Assembly (NCBI RefSeq): GCF_000024865.1
Contig: NC_013595.1
Location: 2,480,001 to 2,544,000, forward strand
Direction: 5' to 3'
Length of the DNA: 64,000 nucleotides
From: Streptosporangium roseum DSM 43021
GTDB lineage: Bacteria; Actinomycetota; Actinomycetes; Streptosporangiales; Streptosporangiaceae
Part shown: positions 33,447 through 42,002 of the stretch, piece after piece
Position numbering within the stretch: position 1 is the first letter of the stretch
How the letters are laid out: each line of letters begins with the position of its first letter
The notes under the pieces: model-generated
Database searches by the model: none
What the model was told of the DNA's origin: nothing
The model's input: the letters and a program-made list of their open reading frames with translations, nothing else
Position numbers and translations under genes: made by a program

Positions 33447-35015
33447 ATGAACGTGCCGGAACTTGTGGTCGGGCCGCTGCTGCGTTACGTGAATGAGACC
33501 GGCGCGTCGGTGTGGGTGGAGACCAGCGAGCCGTGCGAGGTGACGGTGGAGGTCGGCCAGTCGCGTTCGCGGGCGCTGACGTTCACCGTGCACGGCCACC
33601 ACTACGCGATCGTGGACGTCGGCACCGAAGGCGCCTACGAGGTCCGGCTCGCGGGGGAGACCGTGTGGCCGCTGCCGGACCAGCCGCCCAGCCGTATCCG
33701 CTTCCTCGGCCCCGACGGGCCCAGACGGGTGATGTTCGGCTCCTGCCGGACCAGCGTGCCGCACGACACGATGCACGTCATCTCGCACGGGGTGGACGTG
33801 CTGCGCGCCTACGGCTGCACCCTGATGGACACCCCCGAGGAGGAGTGGCCCGACCTGCTGCTCCTGCTTGGCGACCAGGTCTACGCCGACGAGCCGTCCG
33901 TCGAGATGCTGGAGTTCATCAAGAACCGCAGGGACGGCGAGCCGGTGCGCGAGATCGCCGACTTCGAGGAGTACGCCGAGCTGTATCGGCAGGCCTGGAC
34001 CGACCCGGAGATCCGCTGGATCCTCTCGGCGGTTCCCAGTGCGATGATCTTCGACGACCACGACCTGCGCGACGACTTCAACACCTCCGCCTCATGGCGC
34101 GAGCAGATGGCCAAGGTCCCGTGGTGGCCGCGCCGGGTGGTCTCCGGCCTCGGGGCCTACTGGATCTACCAGCACCTGGGCAACATGTCGCCGCAGGAGC
34201 GGGAGTCGGACGACCTGCTCAACAAGCTGTGCGCGGCGGAGGGCGACGGGGCCGAGCTGCTCGACGCGTTCGCCGAGCACGCCTACGACGTCCCCGCCGA
34301 CAACCGGTGGAGCTACTCCCGCGACCTCGGCGGCACCCGTCTGATCATGCTCGACTCCCGATGCGCCCGGCAGCTCACCCCGGGGGACCGGCGCATGATC
34401 GATCCGGTGGAGTGGGAGTGGCTCACCGACGAGCTCCGCAGGGGCGGCGTCGAGCGCTTCGTCATCGGCACCTCGGTGCCGTTCCTGCTCCCGGCCGGCA
34501 TCCACCACATCCAGAACTGGAACGAGGCCCTGGCCCAGGGGGCCTGGGGCAAGCGGGTGGCCCGCTGGTCCGAGGCGCTCCGCCAGGCCGTCGACCTGGA
34601 GCACTGGGCGGCCTTCCGCCGCTCCTTCGAGGACCTGTCCAGGCTGCTGGCCGAGACCGGCAAGCCCGTGGTCGTGCTCTCCGGCGACGTGCACTACTCC
34701 TACGTGGCCAAGGCCGAGGGGTTGCCCATCTACCAGCTCGTCTGCTCCCCGATCCGCAACCCGCTGAGCCGTACGCTCCGCCTGGCCAACATCGTCGCCC
34801 AGTTCGGCCTCGCCACCCTGGTCGGCGGGTGGCTGTCCCGCCTGGCCAGGATCCCCAAGCCCCCGTTCAAGTGGCGGATCGTCCACGGCCCCTGGTTCTC
34901 CAACGCGGTGGCCACGCTCTCCCTGGGCACCGGCCCCCTGTCCGTCCGCTGGGACACCGCCGCCGCCACCGACATCTCGGAGATCACCACGGTGGAGCTG
35001 ACCGGTCAGAAGTGA
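33447..35015 (+). CDS. PhoD-like alkaline phosphatase family protein
   Basis: A 522-residue metallophosphoesterase of the PhoD-like type without a twin-arginine or Sec signal, hence probably cytosolic. A short N-terminal beta domain (1-90) precedes the metal centre: FGSCRTS, LLLGDQVYAD, IFDDHDLRDDF, and VLSGDVHYSYVAKA near the C-terminus. These are the metal-ligating Asp, Asn and His blocks. ATG 33447 directly follows GAGGGG; GTG 33453 has better spacing to it and may be the true start. Substrate unknown; phosphate-monoester or diester activity is inferred. Confidence 0.9.
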   Translation: MNVPELVVGPLLRYVNETGASVWVETSEPCEVTVEVGQSRSRALTFTVHGHHYAIVDVGTEGAYEVRLAGETVWPLPDQPPSRIRFLGPDGPRRVMFGSCRTSVPHDTMHVISHGVDVLRAYGCTLMDTPEEEWPDLLLLLGDQVYADEPSVEMLEFIKNRRDGEPVREIADFEEYAELYRQAWTDPEIRWILSAVPSAMIFDDHDLRDDFNTSASWREQMAKVPWWPRRVVSGLGAYWIYQHLGNMSPQERESDDLLNKLCAAEGDGAELLDAFAEHAYDVPADNRWSYSRDLGGTRLIMLDSRCARQLTPGDRRMIDPVEWEWLTDELRRGGVERFVIGTSVPFLLPAGIHHIQNWNEALAQGAWGKRVARWSEALRQAVDLEHWAAFRRSFEDLSRLLAETGKPVVVLSGDVHYSYVAKAEGLPIYQLVCSPIRNPLSRTLRLANIVAQFGLATLVGGWLSRLARIPKPPFKWRIVHGPWFSNAVATLSLGTGPLSVRWDTAAATDISEITTVELTGQK

Positions 35016-35038
35016 AGGGGCGGGCCACGACTCTTGGA

Positions 35039-35088
35039 GTTACTCTCATTGATGAAAGTTCCAGCGAAGTTACTAACATCGACGAGAG
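35039..35088 (+). repeat. two imperfect 20-bp repeats before the ATPase gene
   Basis: GTTACTCTCATTGATGAAAG (35039-35058) and GTTACTAACATCGACGAGAG (35069-35088) match at 15 of 20 positions, 30 bp apart, directly before ATG 35095. The second contains the ribosome site (GAGAG). Probably protein-binding sites at the promoter. Confidence 0.6.
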
Positions 35089-35094
35089 CATGCC

Positions 35095-36513
35095 ATGGTG
35101 CAGTTCATCGGCCGCGAGCGTGAGCTCGGCTTTCTCCGCGACCAGCTGAACCTCGTGCGGGCCGCAGTCGGCGGTAGCCGCCCAGGCCGGTGCCTGATCA
35201 TGCGTGGCCGCCGCCGTGTCGGCAAGTCGCGGCTGGTGGAGGAGTTCGCCCGCTCCTCTGATGCGCCAGTGCTGTACTACACGGCGGGCGGGGTGCGAGT
35301 GGAACAGGAGCTGGAGCAGTTCCGCAAGGATGCCTCGCTCTCCGGCGCACGGGAGTGGGAGCTGCTCGCCAGGACTCCCGTGGACACCTGGGACGGAGCG
35401 TTTCACCTGCTGAGCCAGGTGCTGCCCGATGATCGGGCCTCCGTGGTGGTGATCGACGAGGTTCCCTATCTCGCGCAGGGAGACCCCGGTTTCGAGGGCA
35501 CTTTGCAGCGGGCCTGGGACAGGTTCTTCGAGCAGAAGCCTGTCCTGCTGATCCTGATCGGTTCGGACCTGTCGATGATGGAGGCGCTCACCAGCTACGG
35601 CAGGCCGTTCTACCAGCGCGGTCGGGAAGTGAAGATCGGCCCGCTCACTCCGGGTGAGGTCGGCCGCATGCTGGACCTTCCGGCGGCCGAGACGTTCGAC
35701 GCCTGGCTGGTGACCGGCGGCCTTCCGCTGATCTGCGCCGAATGGAACCAGGGGGAGGGGATGTGGACCTTCCTGGAACGGGCGCTCACCGATCCCACCT
35801 CTCCGCTGCTGGTCTCCGCGGAACGTTCGCTCGCCGCGGAGTTCCCCAAGCAGGCGATCGCCAAGGATGTGCTCGGCGTCATCGGCTCCGGTGAACGGAC
35901 CTTCAGCAACATCTCGCGTGCCTGCGGAGGCCTCTCCGCGGCGACAGCCACCCGGTCACTGGAGCTTCTCAGGGCCAAACAGGCCGTAGCGGCGGAACTC
36001 CCCCTGAGCACCCGCCCCTCCAAGGACCGCCGGTACCGTGTCGCCGACCCCTACCTGCGGTTCTGGACGCGGTTTCTGGAGCCCGCGTTGCCGTTGCTCG
36101 AACGGGGACGTTCCGACGTGGTGCTGCGCCGCATCCAGGAGGGCTGGACCTCATGGCGCGGGCGGGCGGTGGAGCCCGTGGTACGCGAGGCCCTGGCCAG
36201 GCTGCTGCCCGGCGAGATCTTCCCCGAGGTGGTCGAGGTCGGCTCGTTCTGGACCCGTACGAACGACGTGGAGATAGACGTCGTCGGAGCGGATCGTGAG
36301 CCCATCGCCAGACGGCTCTTCTTCGTCGGTTCGGTGAAGTGGCTGGAGGAGCGTCCCTTCGACAACCACGACCTCACCCGGCTTGCCCAGGCCCAGGGGG
36401 TGGTCGCCGGGGCGGACGCCCTTCCGATGATCGCTGTTTCGAGATCCGGGGTGACCGCCGGAGGACTGGCCGCCGCCTACGGGCCCGAGGATCTCCTGGA
36501 CGCCTGGAAGTGA
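35095..36513 (+). CDS. archaeal-type AAA ATPase with DUF234 domain
   Basis: A 472-residue STAND-like ATPase (ATPase_2 plus DUF234). The N-terminus IGRERELGFLRDQL is the standard opening; Walker A is GRRRVGKS (about 38-45) and Walker B VVVIDEVPYL. A winged-helix region (about 255-310, ATATRSLELLRAKQAVAAELP) links to DUF234 with RYRVADPYLRFWTRF. The C-terminus has a restriction-enzyme-like nuclease-fold pattern (EVVEVGSFWTRTNDVEIDVVGAD...FVGSVKWLEE): the E, D and VK residues could be a PD-(D/E)xK core. Function unknown; often viewed as mobile or regulatory. GC content is lower than in neighbours. Confidence 0.9.
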   Translation: MVQFIGRERELGFLRDQLNLVRAAVGGSRPGRCLIMRGRRRVGKSRLVEEFARSSDAPVLYYTAGGVRVEQELEQFRKDASLSGAREWELLARTPVDTWDGAFHLLSQVLPDDRASVVVIDEVPYLAQGDPGFEGTLQRAWDRFFEQKPVLLILIGSDLSMMEALTSYGRPFYQRGREVKIGPLTPGEVGRMLDLPAAETFDAWLVTGGLPLICAEWNQGEGMWTFLERALTDPTSPLLVSAERSLAAEFPKQAIAKDVLGVIGSGERTFSNISRACGGLSAATATRSLELLRAKQAVAAELPLSTRPSKDRRYRVADPYLRFWTRFLEPALPLLERGRSDVVLRRIQEGWTSWRGRAVEPVVREALARLLPGEIFPEVVEVGSFWTRTNDVEIDVVGADREPIARRLFFVGSVKWLEERPFDNHDLTRLAQAQGVVAGADALPMIAVSRSGVTAGGLAAAYGPEDLLDAWK

Positions 36514-36515
36514 GG

Positions 36516-36555
36516 TCCGGTACGGCCCGCGCCGGGTAGCGCGGGCCGTACCGGA
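36516..36555. terminator. 16-bp perfect bidirectional terminator
   Basis: TCCGGTACGGCCCGCG and CGCGGGCCGTACCGGA form a perfect 16-bp stem with an 8-nt loop in the 46-bp gap between convergent genes. It lacks a T-run. Confidence 0.8.
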
Positions 36556-36559
36556 GGGA

Positions 36560-37771
36560 TCACTTCGCGAACTCCGCGAGGGCGTCGGCGAGCTGGTCGA
36601 CGGCCCACAGGAGGTCTTCCTCGGAGACGACGATCGGCGGCGCGAGACGGATGGTCGAGCCGTGGGTGTCCTTGGCCAGGACGCCGCGGCGCATCAGGGC
36701 CTTGGAGATCTCGCGCCCGGTGGCCAGGGAGGGGTCGATGTCGACGCCCGCCCACAGGCCGCGGCCGCGCACGGTCACCACGCCCCGGCCGATCAGGCCG
36801 CGCAGCCGCTCGTGCAGCACCGCCCCGAGCTCCTTGGCCCGCGCCTGGTACTCGCCGGTGTTGAGGATCTCGATGACCGCGTTGGCCACCGCGCAGGCGA
36901 GCGGGTTGCCGCCGAAGGTGGAGCCGTGCTGGCCCGGCTTGATCACGCCGAGTACGTCCTCGTTGGCGGTGATCGCCGAGACCGGGACGACACCGCCGCC
37001 CAGGGCCTTGCCCAGCACGTAGATGTCGGGGACGACCCCCTCGTGGTCGCAGGCGAAGGTGTCACCGGTGCGGCCGAGGCCGGACTGGATCTCGTCGGCG
37101 ATCATCAGGATGTTCTCCGCGGTGCAGAGCTCGCGGACCTGGGTGAGGTAGCCGTCCGGCGGGACCAGCACGCCGGCCTCGCCCTGGATGGGCTCCAGCA
37201 GCACCGCGACGGTGTTGGCGTCGACGGCCTCGCGGATCGCCTCGACCGAGCCGTACTTCACGACCGTGAAGCCCGGGGTGTAGGGGCCGAAGCCGTCGTG
37301 GGCGTCCGGGTCGGTGGAGAAGCTGATGATCGTGGTGGTGCGGCCGTGGAAGTTGTCCTCCATCACGATGATGTTGGCCTGCTCCGGCGCCACGCCCTTG
37401 ACCTCGTAGCCCCACTTGCGGGCCACCTTGATCGCGGTCTCCACGGCCTCGGCGCCGGTGTTCATCGGCAGGACCATGTCCTTGCCGGTGAGGTCGCCCA
37501 GCCCGGCGGCGAAGGCGGCGAACTGGTCGTGGAAGAAGGCGCGGCTGGTCAGGGTGAGCTTGGCAAGCTGCTCCTGCGCTGCTCCGACGATCTTCGGGTT
37601 ACCGTGACCGAAGTTCAGCGAGGAGTACCCGGACAGGCAGTCCAGGAACCGCCTGCCCTCCACGTCGGTGACCCAGGCGCCCTGCGCCTCGTGGATCACG
37701 ATGGGGAGCGGGTGGTAGTTGTGCGCGCTCCGGCGCTCGCTGAGCTCGATGAAGGTGTCTGTGCTGGTCAT
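36560..37771 (-). CDS. rocD: ornithine--oxo-acid aminotransferase
   Basis: A 403-residue class III PLP aminotransferase. LSGYSSLNFGHGNPKI, MNTGAEAVETAIKVARKWGY, DEIQSGLGRTG and the PLP lysine in YVLGKALGGGVVPVSA are present. It transfers the delta-amino group of ornithine to 2-oxoglutarate, giving glutamate semialdehyde/P5C. It lies 42 nt after the guanidine-hydrolase gene in the same direction, as in the Mycobacterium rocD/Rv2323c cluster, so arginine is likely degraded to P5C by the pair. Confidence 0.96.
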   Translation of the reverse strand: MTSTDTFIELSERRSAHNYHPLPIVIHEAQGAWVTDVEGRRFLDCLSGYSSLNFGHGNPKIVGAAQEQLAKLTLTSRAFFHDQFAAFAAGLGDLTGKDMVLPMNTGAEAVETAIKVARKWGYEVKGVAPEQANIIVMEDNFHGRTTTIISFSTDPDAHDGFGPYTPGFTVVKYGSVEAIREAVDANTVAVLLEPIQGEAGVLVPPDGYLTQVRELCTAENILMIADEIQSGLGRTGDTFACDHEGVVPDIYVLGKALGGGVVPVSAITANEDVLGVIKPGQHGSTFGGNPLACAVANAVIEILNTGEYQARAKELGAVLHERLRGLIGRGVVTVRGRGLWAGVDIDPSLATGREISKALMRRGVLAKDTHGSTIRLAPPIVVSEEDLLWAVDQLADALAEFAK

Positions 37772-37813
37772 CCGATATTCGCCGTTCCCTGTTCTTAGCC
37801 GTTCTACCTGTGT

Positions 37814-38608
37814 TTATCCCCGGATTTCGAGCGTGCAGCACTTGGGGCCGCCGCCCGCCTTGCGCAGCTCCGACAGTTCGACCGGGACGACCTCGAAGCC
37901 GTGGCGCTTGAGCTCCAGCTGAAGGTTTGCCGCCTCGGCGTTGATCACCACCCGGGTGCCGTCGCTGACCGCGTTGAGGCCCAGTACGGTCGCATCGTCC
38001 TCGTCCGCGATGACGGCGTCGGGGAACAGGTTCTCTAGCACTTCCTGGCTCCCCGCCGAGAAGGCCCCTGGGAAGTATGCCACGTTATGTCCGTTTAGTG
38101 GGAACAGTGCGGTGTCCAGGTGGTAGAAGCGCGGGTCCACCAGCTGCAGCGTCACCACCGGGCGGCCGAGGAACTCCTGGGCCTCCTTGTGCGCGGTGAT
38201 GTCGGTGCGGAACCCCGTCCCGGCCAGCACCACGTGGTCGAGCGTCAGGAAGTCGCCCTCGCCCTCGTTGGTGAACGCCGCCGCGTGCACCCGGTCGTAG
38301 CCGTTGTCGGTGAACCACTTCAGGTAGGCGGGCCCCTCGGCGGCCCGCTCCCGGTGCGTGAACCGCGCGCCGTACACCCGGCCGCCGACCACCAGCGCAC
38401 CGTTGGCGGCGAAGACCATGTCGGGCAGGCCCTCCACCGGGTCGATCAGGCTGACCCGGTGACCGAGCTCCTCGTAGGCGCTCTTGAGCCCCTCCCACTG
38501 CCGGATCGCCACCTCGCGGTCCGCGCCGGCCTCGGGATCCATCCACGGGTTGATCGCGTACTCGACCGCGAAATAGTCAGGCCGACACATGAGGTAGTGC
38601 CTCGTCAT
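37814..38608 (-). CDS. guanidine-modifying hydrolase: arginine dihydrolase or dimethylargininase
   Basis: A 264-residue member of the amidinotransferase/DDAH superfamily. Catalytic residues are His163 (FYHLDTALFP) and Cys257 or Cys258 (KCCTLEIRG), with acidic residues in NEGEGDF (114-120). Where DDAH and arginine deiminase have Asp, this protein has Asn69 (DMVFAANG), and Asn20 (EYAINPWM) matches the second Asn of cyanobacterial arginine dihydrolase ArgZ. It could therefore convert arginine directly to ornithine, CO2 and 2 NH3, feeding the adjacent ornithine aminotransferase. The Mycobacterium relative is Rv2323c. The dihydrolase assignment is inference; databases usually say DDAH. Confidence 0.88.
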   Translation of the reverse strand: MTRHYLMCRPDYFAVEYAINPWMDPEAGADREVAIRQWEGLKSAYEELGHRVSLIDPVEGLPDMVFAANGALVVGGRVYGARFTHRERAAEGPAYLKWFTDNGYDRVHAAAFTNEGEGDFLTLDHVVLAGTGFRTDITAHKEAQEFLGRPVVTLQLVDPRFYHLDTALFPLNGHNVAYFPGAFSAGSQEVLENLFPDAVIADEDDATVLGLNAVSDGTRVVINAEAANLQLELKRHGFEVVPVELSELRKAGGGPKCCTLEIRG

Positions 38609-38647
38609 GGGGAACCCCGTAAAGGACGTCGTGGTGGGAACGGCAAC

Positions 38648-38676
38648 AGCCTAGGAACGGGGTACGTGCGGGCCAA
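38648..38676 (-). promoter_or_regulatory. promoter of the hydrolase-rocD operon
   Basis: On the minus strand TTGGCC (38676-38671) and TAGGCT (38653-38648) are 17 bp apart, a good vegetative promoter about 40 nt before ATG 38608. Confidence 0.6.
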
Positions 38677-38716
38677 GAGCCCGATCATGCGTGTTGGCGC
38701 AGGTCCCTTGCGTGCT

Positions 38717-39205
38717 TCAGGCCACGAACGTCGATCCGTTGCGTGAGGTGACCAGAGGGGTCTCGATCAGCCGGGAGAGCACGATGGAGCTCTTGGTCCG
38801 CACCACGAACGGCTCGGAGGCGATGCGCTCGATCACCTGCTCCACGTGACGGACATCGGTGGCCCTGATGTGCAGCAACGCGTCGGCCTCCCCGGTGATG
38901 GTGCACGCCGAGACCACTTCGGGAAGGCGCGCGACGGCTACCCCGATCTCCGACGGCGAGGTCTTGCCCGCGCAGAACAGCTCCACGTAGGCCTCGGTGG
39001 TCCAGCCGAGCGCCGTGGGAGCCACCCGCGCGGTGAACCCGGTGATCGCCCCCGTCTCGCGCAGGCGGTCCACCCGCCGTTTCACCGCCGATGCCGACAG
39101 GCCCACCCTCTGCCCGATCTCCGCGTAGGTGCTTCGGGCGTCCTCGACGAGCGCCCCGATGATGTCACGATCCAGCCGGTCCAGGTCCACGCTGTTTTGT
39201 AACAC
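38717..39205 (-). CDS. Lrp/AsnC family transcriptional regulator
   Basis: A 162-residue regulator: AsnC-type helix-turn-helix (LDRLDRDIIGALVEDARSTYAEIGQRVGLSASAVKRRVDRLRETGAITGF) and a RAM/Lrp ligand domain (TEAYVELFCAGKTSPSEIG...VVSACTITGEADALLHIRATDV). It is the counterpart of Rv2324 beside the mycobacterial arginine cluster and probably responds to arginine or ornithine. GTG 39205 gives the longest form; GTG 39190 (VDLDRLDRDI) fits the family N-terminus better, and an operator-like palindrome would then lie just upstream. Confidence 0.93.
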   Translation of the reverse strand: MLQNSVDLDRLDRDIIGALVEDARSTYAEIGQRVGLSASAVKRRVDRLRETGAITGFTARVAPTALGWTTEAYVELFCAGKTSPSEIGVAVARLPEVVSACTITGEADALLHIRATDVRHVEQVIERIASEPFVVRTKSSIVLSRLIETPLVTSRNGSTFVA

Positions 39206-39210
39206 AACAG
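39192..39210. promoter_or_regulatory. Lrp-type palindrome at the regulator start
   Basis: CTGTTTTGTAACACAACAG is a 19-bp inverted repeat with one mismatch, overlapping the start region of the Lrp gene; probably an autoregulatory site. Confidence 0.5.
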
Positions 39211-39382
39211 CGCGCGCCGTTCCGCAACGCGTCGGTCCACGCCGCCGCGCGGCGGGCCGGGGATCCGGGGGGACGGGCGCGCGGGAACCCGGTGAACGCG
39301 CGGGTCAGGGCGCTGTGCGGGATTCCGGGAACGGGCGGGGCGGGGCGCTGTGAGGAAGTCCGGAAACGCGCGGGACGGGGCG

Positions 39383-39470
39383 CCGTGGAACGGGACGTGC
39401 CGGGTCTCCGGGAACGGGCGGGCCGGGGCGGGGTTCCGTGGAACGGGACACGCCGGGTCTCCGGGAACGG
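39383..39470. repeat. 35-bp direct repeat pair
   Basis: Copies at 39383-39417 and 39436-39470 (beginning CCGTGGAACGGGAC, ending CTCCGGGAACGG) match at 33 of 35 positions with a 53-bp period. Weaker copies precede them from about 39290. Confidence 0.75.
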
Positions 39471-39472
39471 CG

Positions 39473-39501
39473 GAGGGCCGCGACGGACTGTCGCGGCCCT
39501 C
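39473..39501 (-). terminator. 12-bp terminator hairpin
   Basis: GAGGGCCGCGAC-ggact-GTCGCGGCCCTC is a perfect stem about 60 nt past the end of the leftward membrane-protein gene. Confidence 0.7.
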
Positions 39502-39558
39502 TGCGTGTCTGGCGTGTCTGCGTGGGTACGGCGGCGCCCGGGAGGGCGCCCCGCGGCC

Positions 39559-40266
39559 TCAGGCGGGCTCGGCCTCGCCCGTGGCCTGCTCCATGGCCTC
39601 CTCGGGAGAGGCCTCCAGGTCGTCGCCGGCCTGGGCCAGCGCCGTCTCCTTGTCCAGGCGGACCCAGCTCGTCACGCTCTCGACGGCGAACAGCACGCCC
39701 AGGTAGAGCGTGAGCGCGGCCAGCACCCAGGTCAGCACGCCGAGCGCGGCGCCCGCGCCGAGCAGCAGGAGCCGGAGCTCCCAGCCCAGCCCCGCCTTGA
39801 ACACCCAGTCGGGCGGCCAGATGCTCTGCCGGGTCCGGTACACCGTGTCGTAGGTGTGGTAGCCGACCACGTAGAGCAGCACGAACAGCAGCCACTTGGG
39901 CGCCCCGGCCGCCAGGCCGACCAGGATGATCGTGAGGAACTCGGCCCCCCGGATCAGCGGCGGGGCAAGCCAGTCGAGCTTGCCCAGGTGGTCGCGGGCC
40001 GCGGTCGGCAGCACCAGGAGCACCATGACCACGACCGGGACCAGCAGGACCGGGCCGTCGTCCAGCATCCCGGTCACCGCCATCGCGATGATCGCGAGCA
40101 ACGCGACGAGCGTGGCCGGCACCGGGGGCAGCCCCGGTCCCATCTTGTCGCGTAGCGCCATCACCAGGGGACCGTCGTCGCGGTAGGCGAGCAGACGCGC
40201 GGTCTGCACGCGCAGCCGTTCCTCGTAGGGGTCCGGAGCGGGGGTGGTCTGCGGCTGGGTGATCAT
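39559..40266 (-). CDS. polytopic membrane protein paired with CDP-alcohol phosphotransferase (DUF5941-like)
   Basis: A 235-residue protein with about five transmembrane helices between residues 48 and 205 and soluble acidic ends. ATG 40266 overlaps the upstream stop by 4 nt. In relatives I recall a comparable region (DUF5941) attached to the phosphotransferase, so this may be the split-off C-terminal part of one system; that family name is tentative. Probably acts with the upstream enzyme in making a membrane lipid. Confidence 0.8.
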   Translation of the reverse strand: MITQPQTTPAPDPYEERLRVQTARLLAYRDDGPLVMALRDKMGPGLPPVPATLVALLAIIAMAVTGMLDDGPVLLVPVVVMVLLVLPTAARDHLGKLDWLAPPLIRGAEFLTIILVGLAAGAPKWLLFVLLYVVGYHTYDTVYRTRQSIWPPDWVFKAGLGWELRLLLLGAGAALGVLTWVLAALTLYLGVLFAVESVTSWVRLDKETALAQAGDDLEASPEEAMEQATGEAEPA

Positions 40267-41840
40267 GCGAGCGACCTCATCAGACGTCCGGTGAGCGAGT
40301 AGGCGGTGGCGATGCCGCCCCAGATGATCAGGGTGAGGAAGGTGACCCGGGCGTCGAAGAAGGCGCTGACGATGGCGATGGCGGCGAAGCGCTCACCGAT
40401 CGGGAAAACGATCATCTTGCGGGCCCAGTGCACGGCCCGGTTCCTGCCCGCCTTGCTCCACATCTTCAGCAGCCCGCGGATCCCGCCGCTGCGCGCGATC
40501 TTGCGCTGCTCCAGCGCCGCCCGGAGGTCGGTGTCGGCGCTGACCGCCAGCGACACCGAGGGCAGCGGCGACGGGGGCTTGCGCCGGTTGGCCGCACCGA
40601 AGGAGAAGTCCAGCAGGTGCTTGATGGACTGCATGCCGAGCGCGGCCAGCGCCAGCGTCCACACGTCACCCACGCCGGAGACGGCCGCGCCGACCGCCAG
40701 GCCGGCGAAGACCACGTACTCCTTGAACCGGTCGAAGGTGGCGTCCAGCCACGCTCCGAGCACGCCGAACTTGCGGGCGTAGCGCGCGACCTGCCCGTCC
40801 ACGCAGTCGAAGACGAAGGCGAAGTAGATCAGGATGCCGCCGGCGACCATCCCGGGCCGCGCGCCGGTGGCGAAACACGCCGCCGCCGCCACGCCCAGGG
40901 CGATGGAGATCAGCGTGACCTGGTTGGGCGTGAGCCCGCGCCGGGCCGCCCAGCGGGCGATGAAGCGGGAGTACGTGCTGACGAAGTAGGTGGTGAAGAA
41001 GCCGTCGGCGCCCTTGACCGCGTTGTTCAGCCGGGCCTTGTCCTCGTTGAACGTGGACATCTCGGCCACTGCCTCGTCGGCCTGCTCCCGGTTGTTCAGC
41101 CGGCGGAAGAACAGGTCGCGGCGGCCCCGGGTGCCGACCGAGACGCCCCGCCGTACCAGGCCGAGGACCAGGAGCTGGAGCAGGTCGTCCTCGGGGCCGA
41201 GCAGGTGGGCCATGTCGGCCAGCTCGCGGGCGGCCTCGGCCAGCGTGACCGCGTGCTTGTGGTGCAGGTGCAGCGGGCCGAGCAGGACGGAGTTGGGCCG
41301 GGTCACCGCGTGGTAGGCCGAGCCGACCGAGATCACCCGGGACTTGCTGGCGCGGACCCGGACCGGGAGGCCCTCCAGCGTGCGGTCGCCGATCTCCGGC
41401 TCCGCCTCGTCGATCGGGACGTCGGGGACGATCGTGTCGCCGTTCTCGTCCTCCTCCCGCGGCTCCTTGGTGATCAGCGCGAGCGCTCCGCGCTTCGACT
41501 TGGTGATCTGGTAGATCAGCTCGTCGTGGATCAGCGAGTTGGCGGGCAGGATGAGCAGGTTCTCGGTGGCGTGCTCGACCGCGTCCGCGACGGCGCGCAG
41601 GTCACCGGCCAGGTCGGAGGTCTCGACGAGCCGGCCGGGGAAGCCCCGGTAGGCCGGCGCGTCGCCGGAGCGGGCGATCGTCACCGGCGCGGGGTCGAGC
41701 GAGGCGAGCTGACCGTGCAGCTTGCCGATCACAGTGGGGCAGCCGGGAAGCGCGGGCAGAGTCAGCGCGGCGGACGGCGTCGACTGGCCGGAAGCGGCAT
41801 CGGGGCCGGGCGATGAGCCCAGCAGGACCACGCGGGGCAT
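40263..41840 (-). CDS. CDP-alcohol phosphatidyltransferase family protein with N-terminal nucleotidyltransferase-like domain
   Basis: A 525-residue protein. The N-terminal 270 residues resemble a degenerate nucleotidyltransferase (MPRVVLLGSSPGPDA; TENLLILPANSLIHDELIYQI). The CDP-OH_P_transf domain (about 285-440) has the full motif D-x2-DG-x2-AR-x8-G-x3-D-x3-D in DCVDGQVARYARKFGVLGAWLDATFD. It should transfer a phospho-alcohol from CDP-lipid or CDP-alcohol at the membrane, as in phosphatidylinositol-type lipid synthesis. AAAGGG lies 5 nt before ATG 41840. Overlaps the next gene by ATGA. Exact alcohol unknown. Confidence 0.88.
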   Translation of the reverse strand: MPRVVLLGSSPGPDAASGQSTPSAALTLPALPGCPTVIGKLHGQLASLDPAPVTIARSGDAPAYRGFPGRLVETSDLAGDLRAVADAVEHATENLLILPANSLIHDELIYQITKSKRGALALITKEPREEDENGDTIVPDVPIDEAEPEIGDRTLEGLPVRVRASKSRVISVGSAYHAVTRPNSVLLGPLHLHHKHAVTLAEAARELADMAHLLGPEDDLLQLLVLGLVRRGVSVGTRGRRDLFFRRLNNREQADEAVAEMSTFNEDKARLNNAVKGADGFFTTYFVSTYSRFIARWAARRGLTPNQVTLISIALGVAAAACFATGARPGMVAGGILIYFAFVFDCVDGQVARYARKFGVLGAWLDATFDRFKEYVVFAGLAVGAAVSGVGDVWTLALAALGMQSIKHLLDFSFGAANRRKPPSPLPSVSLAVSADTDLRAALEQRKIARSGGIRGLLKMWSKAGRNRAVHWARKMIVFPIGERFAAIAIVSAFFDARVTFLTLIIWGGIATAYSLTGRLMRSLA

Positions 41841-42002
41841 GGCACCCTTTCGTGCGGGGGCGGGGTGAAACGTGGCGCGGGGAGTTCGCCAGACGCCAAA
41901 GTTTAGTGAGTTTTGGATGAACAACATGCACCCGTGATCCATCTGTGCCACTTGATCATGGTTAAAACCGTGCCACGTGGGGCATCCCACTAGACTGACC
42001 AG

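Larger units (their letters stand above)
39206..39558. other. intergenic region of GC-rich degenerate repeats
   Basis: 353 bases without a convincing gene. They hold degenerate CCGGGAACGGGCGGG-like repeats, one 35-bp duplicate pair and a strong terminator hairpin. Confidence 0.65.

Noticed and set aside
39290..39480. CRISPR-like repeats
   Set aside because: Repeats are degenerate, irregularly spaced and GC-rich with no unique spacers and no cas genes.
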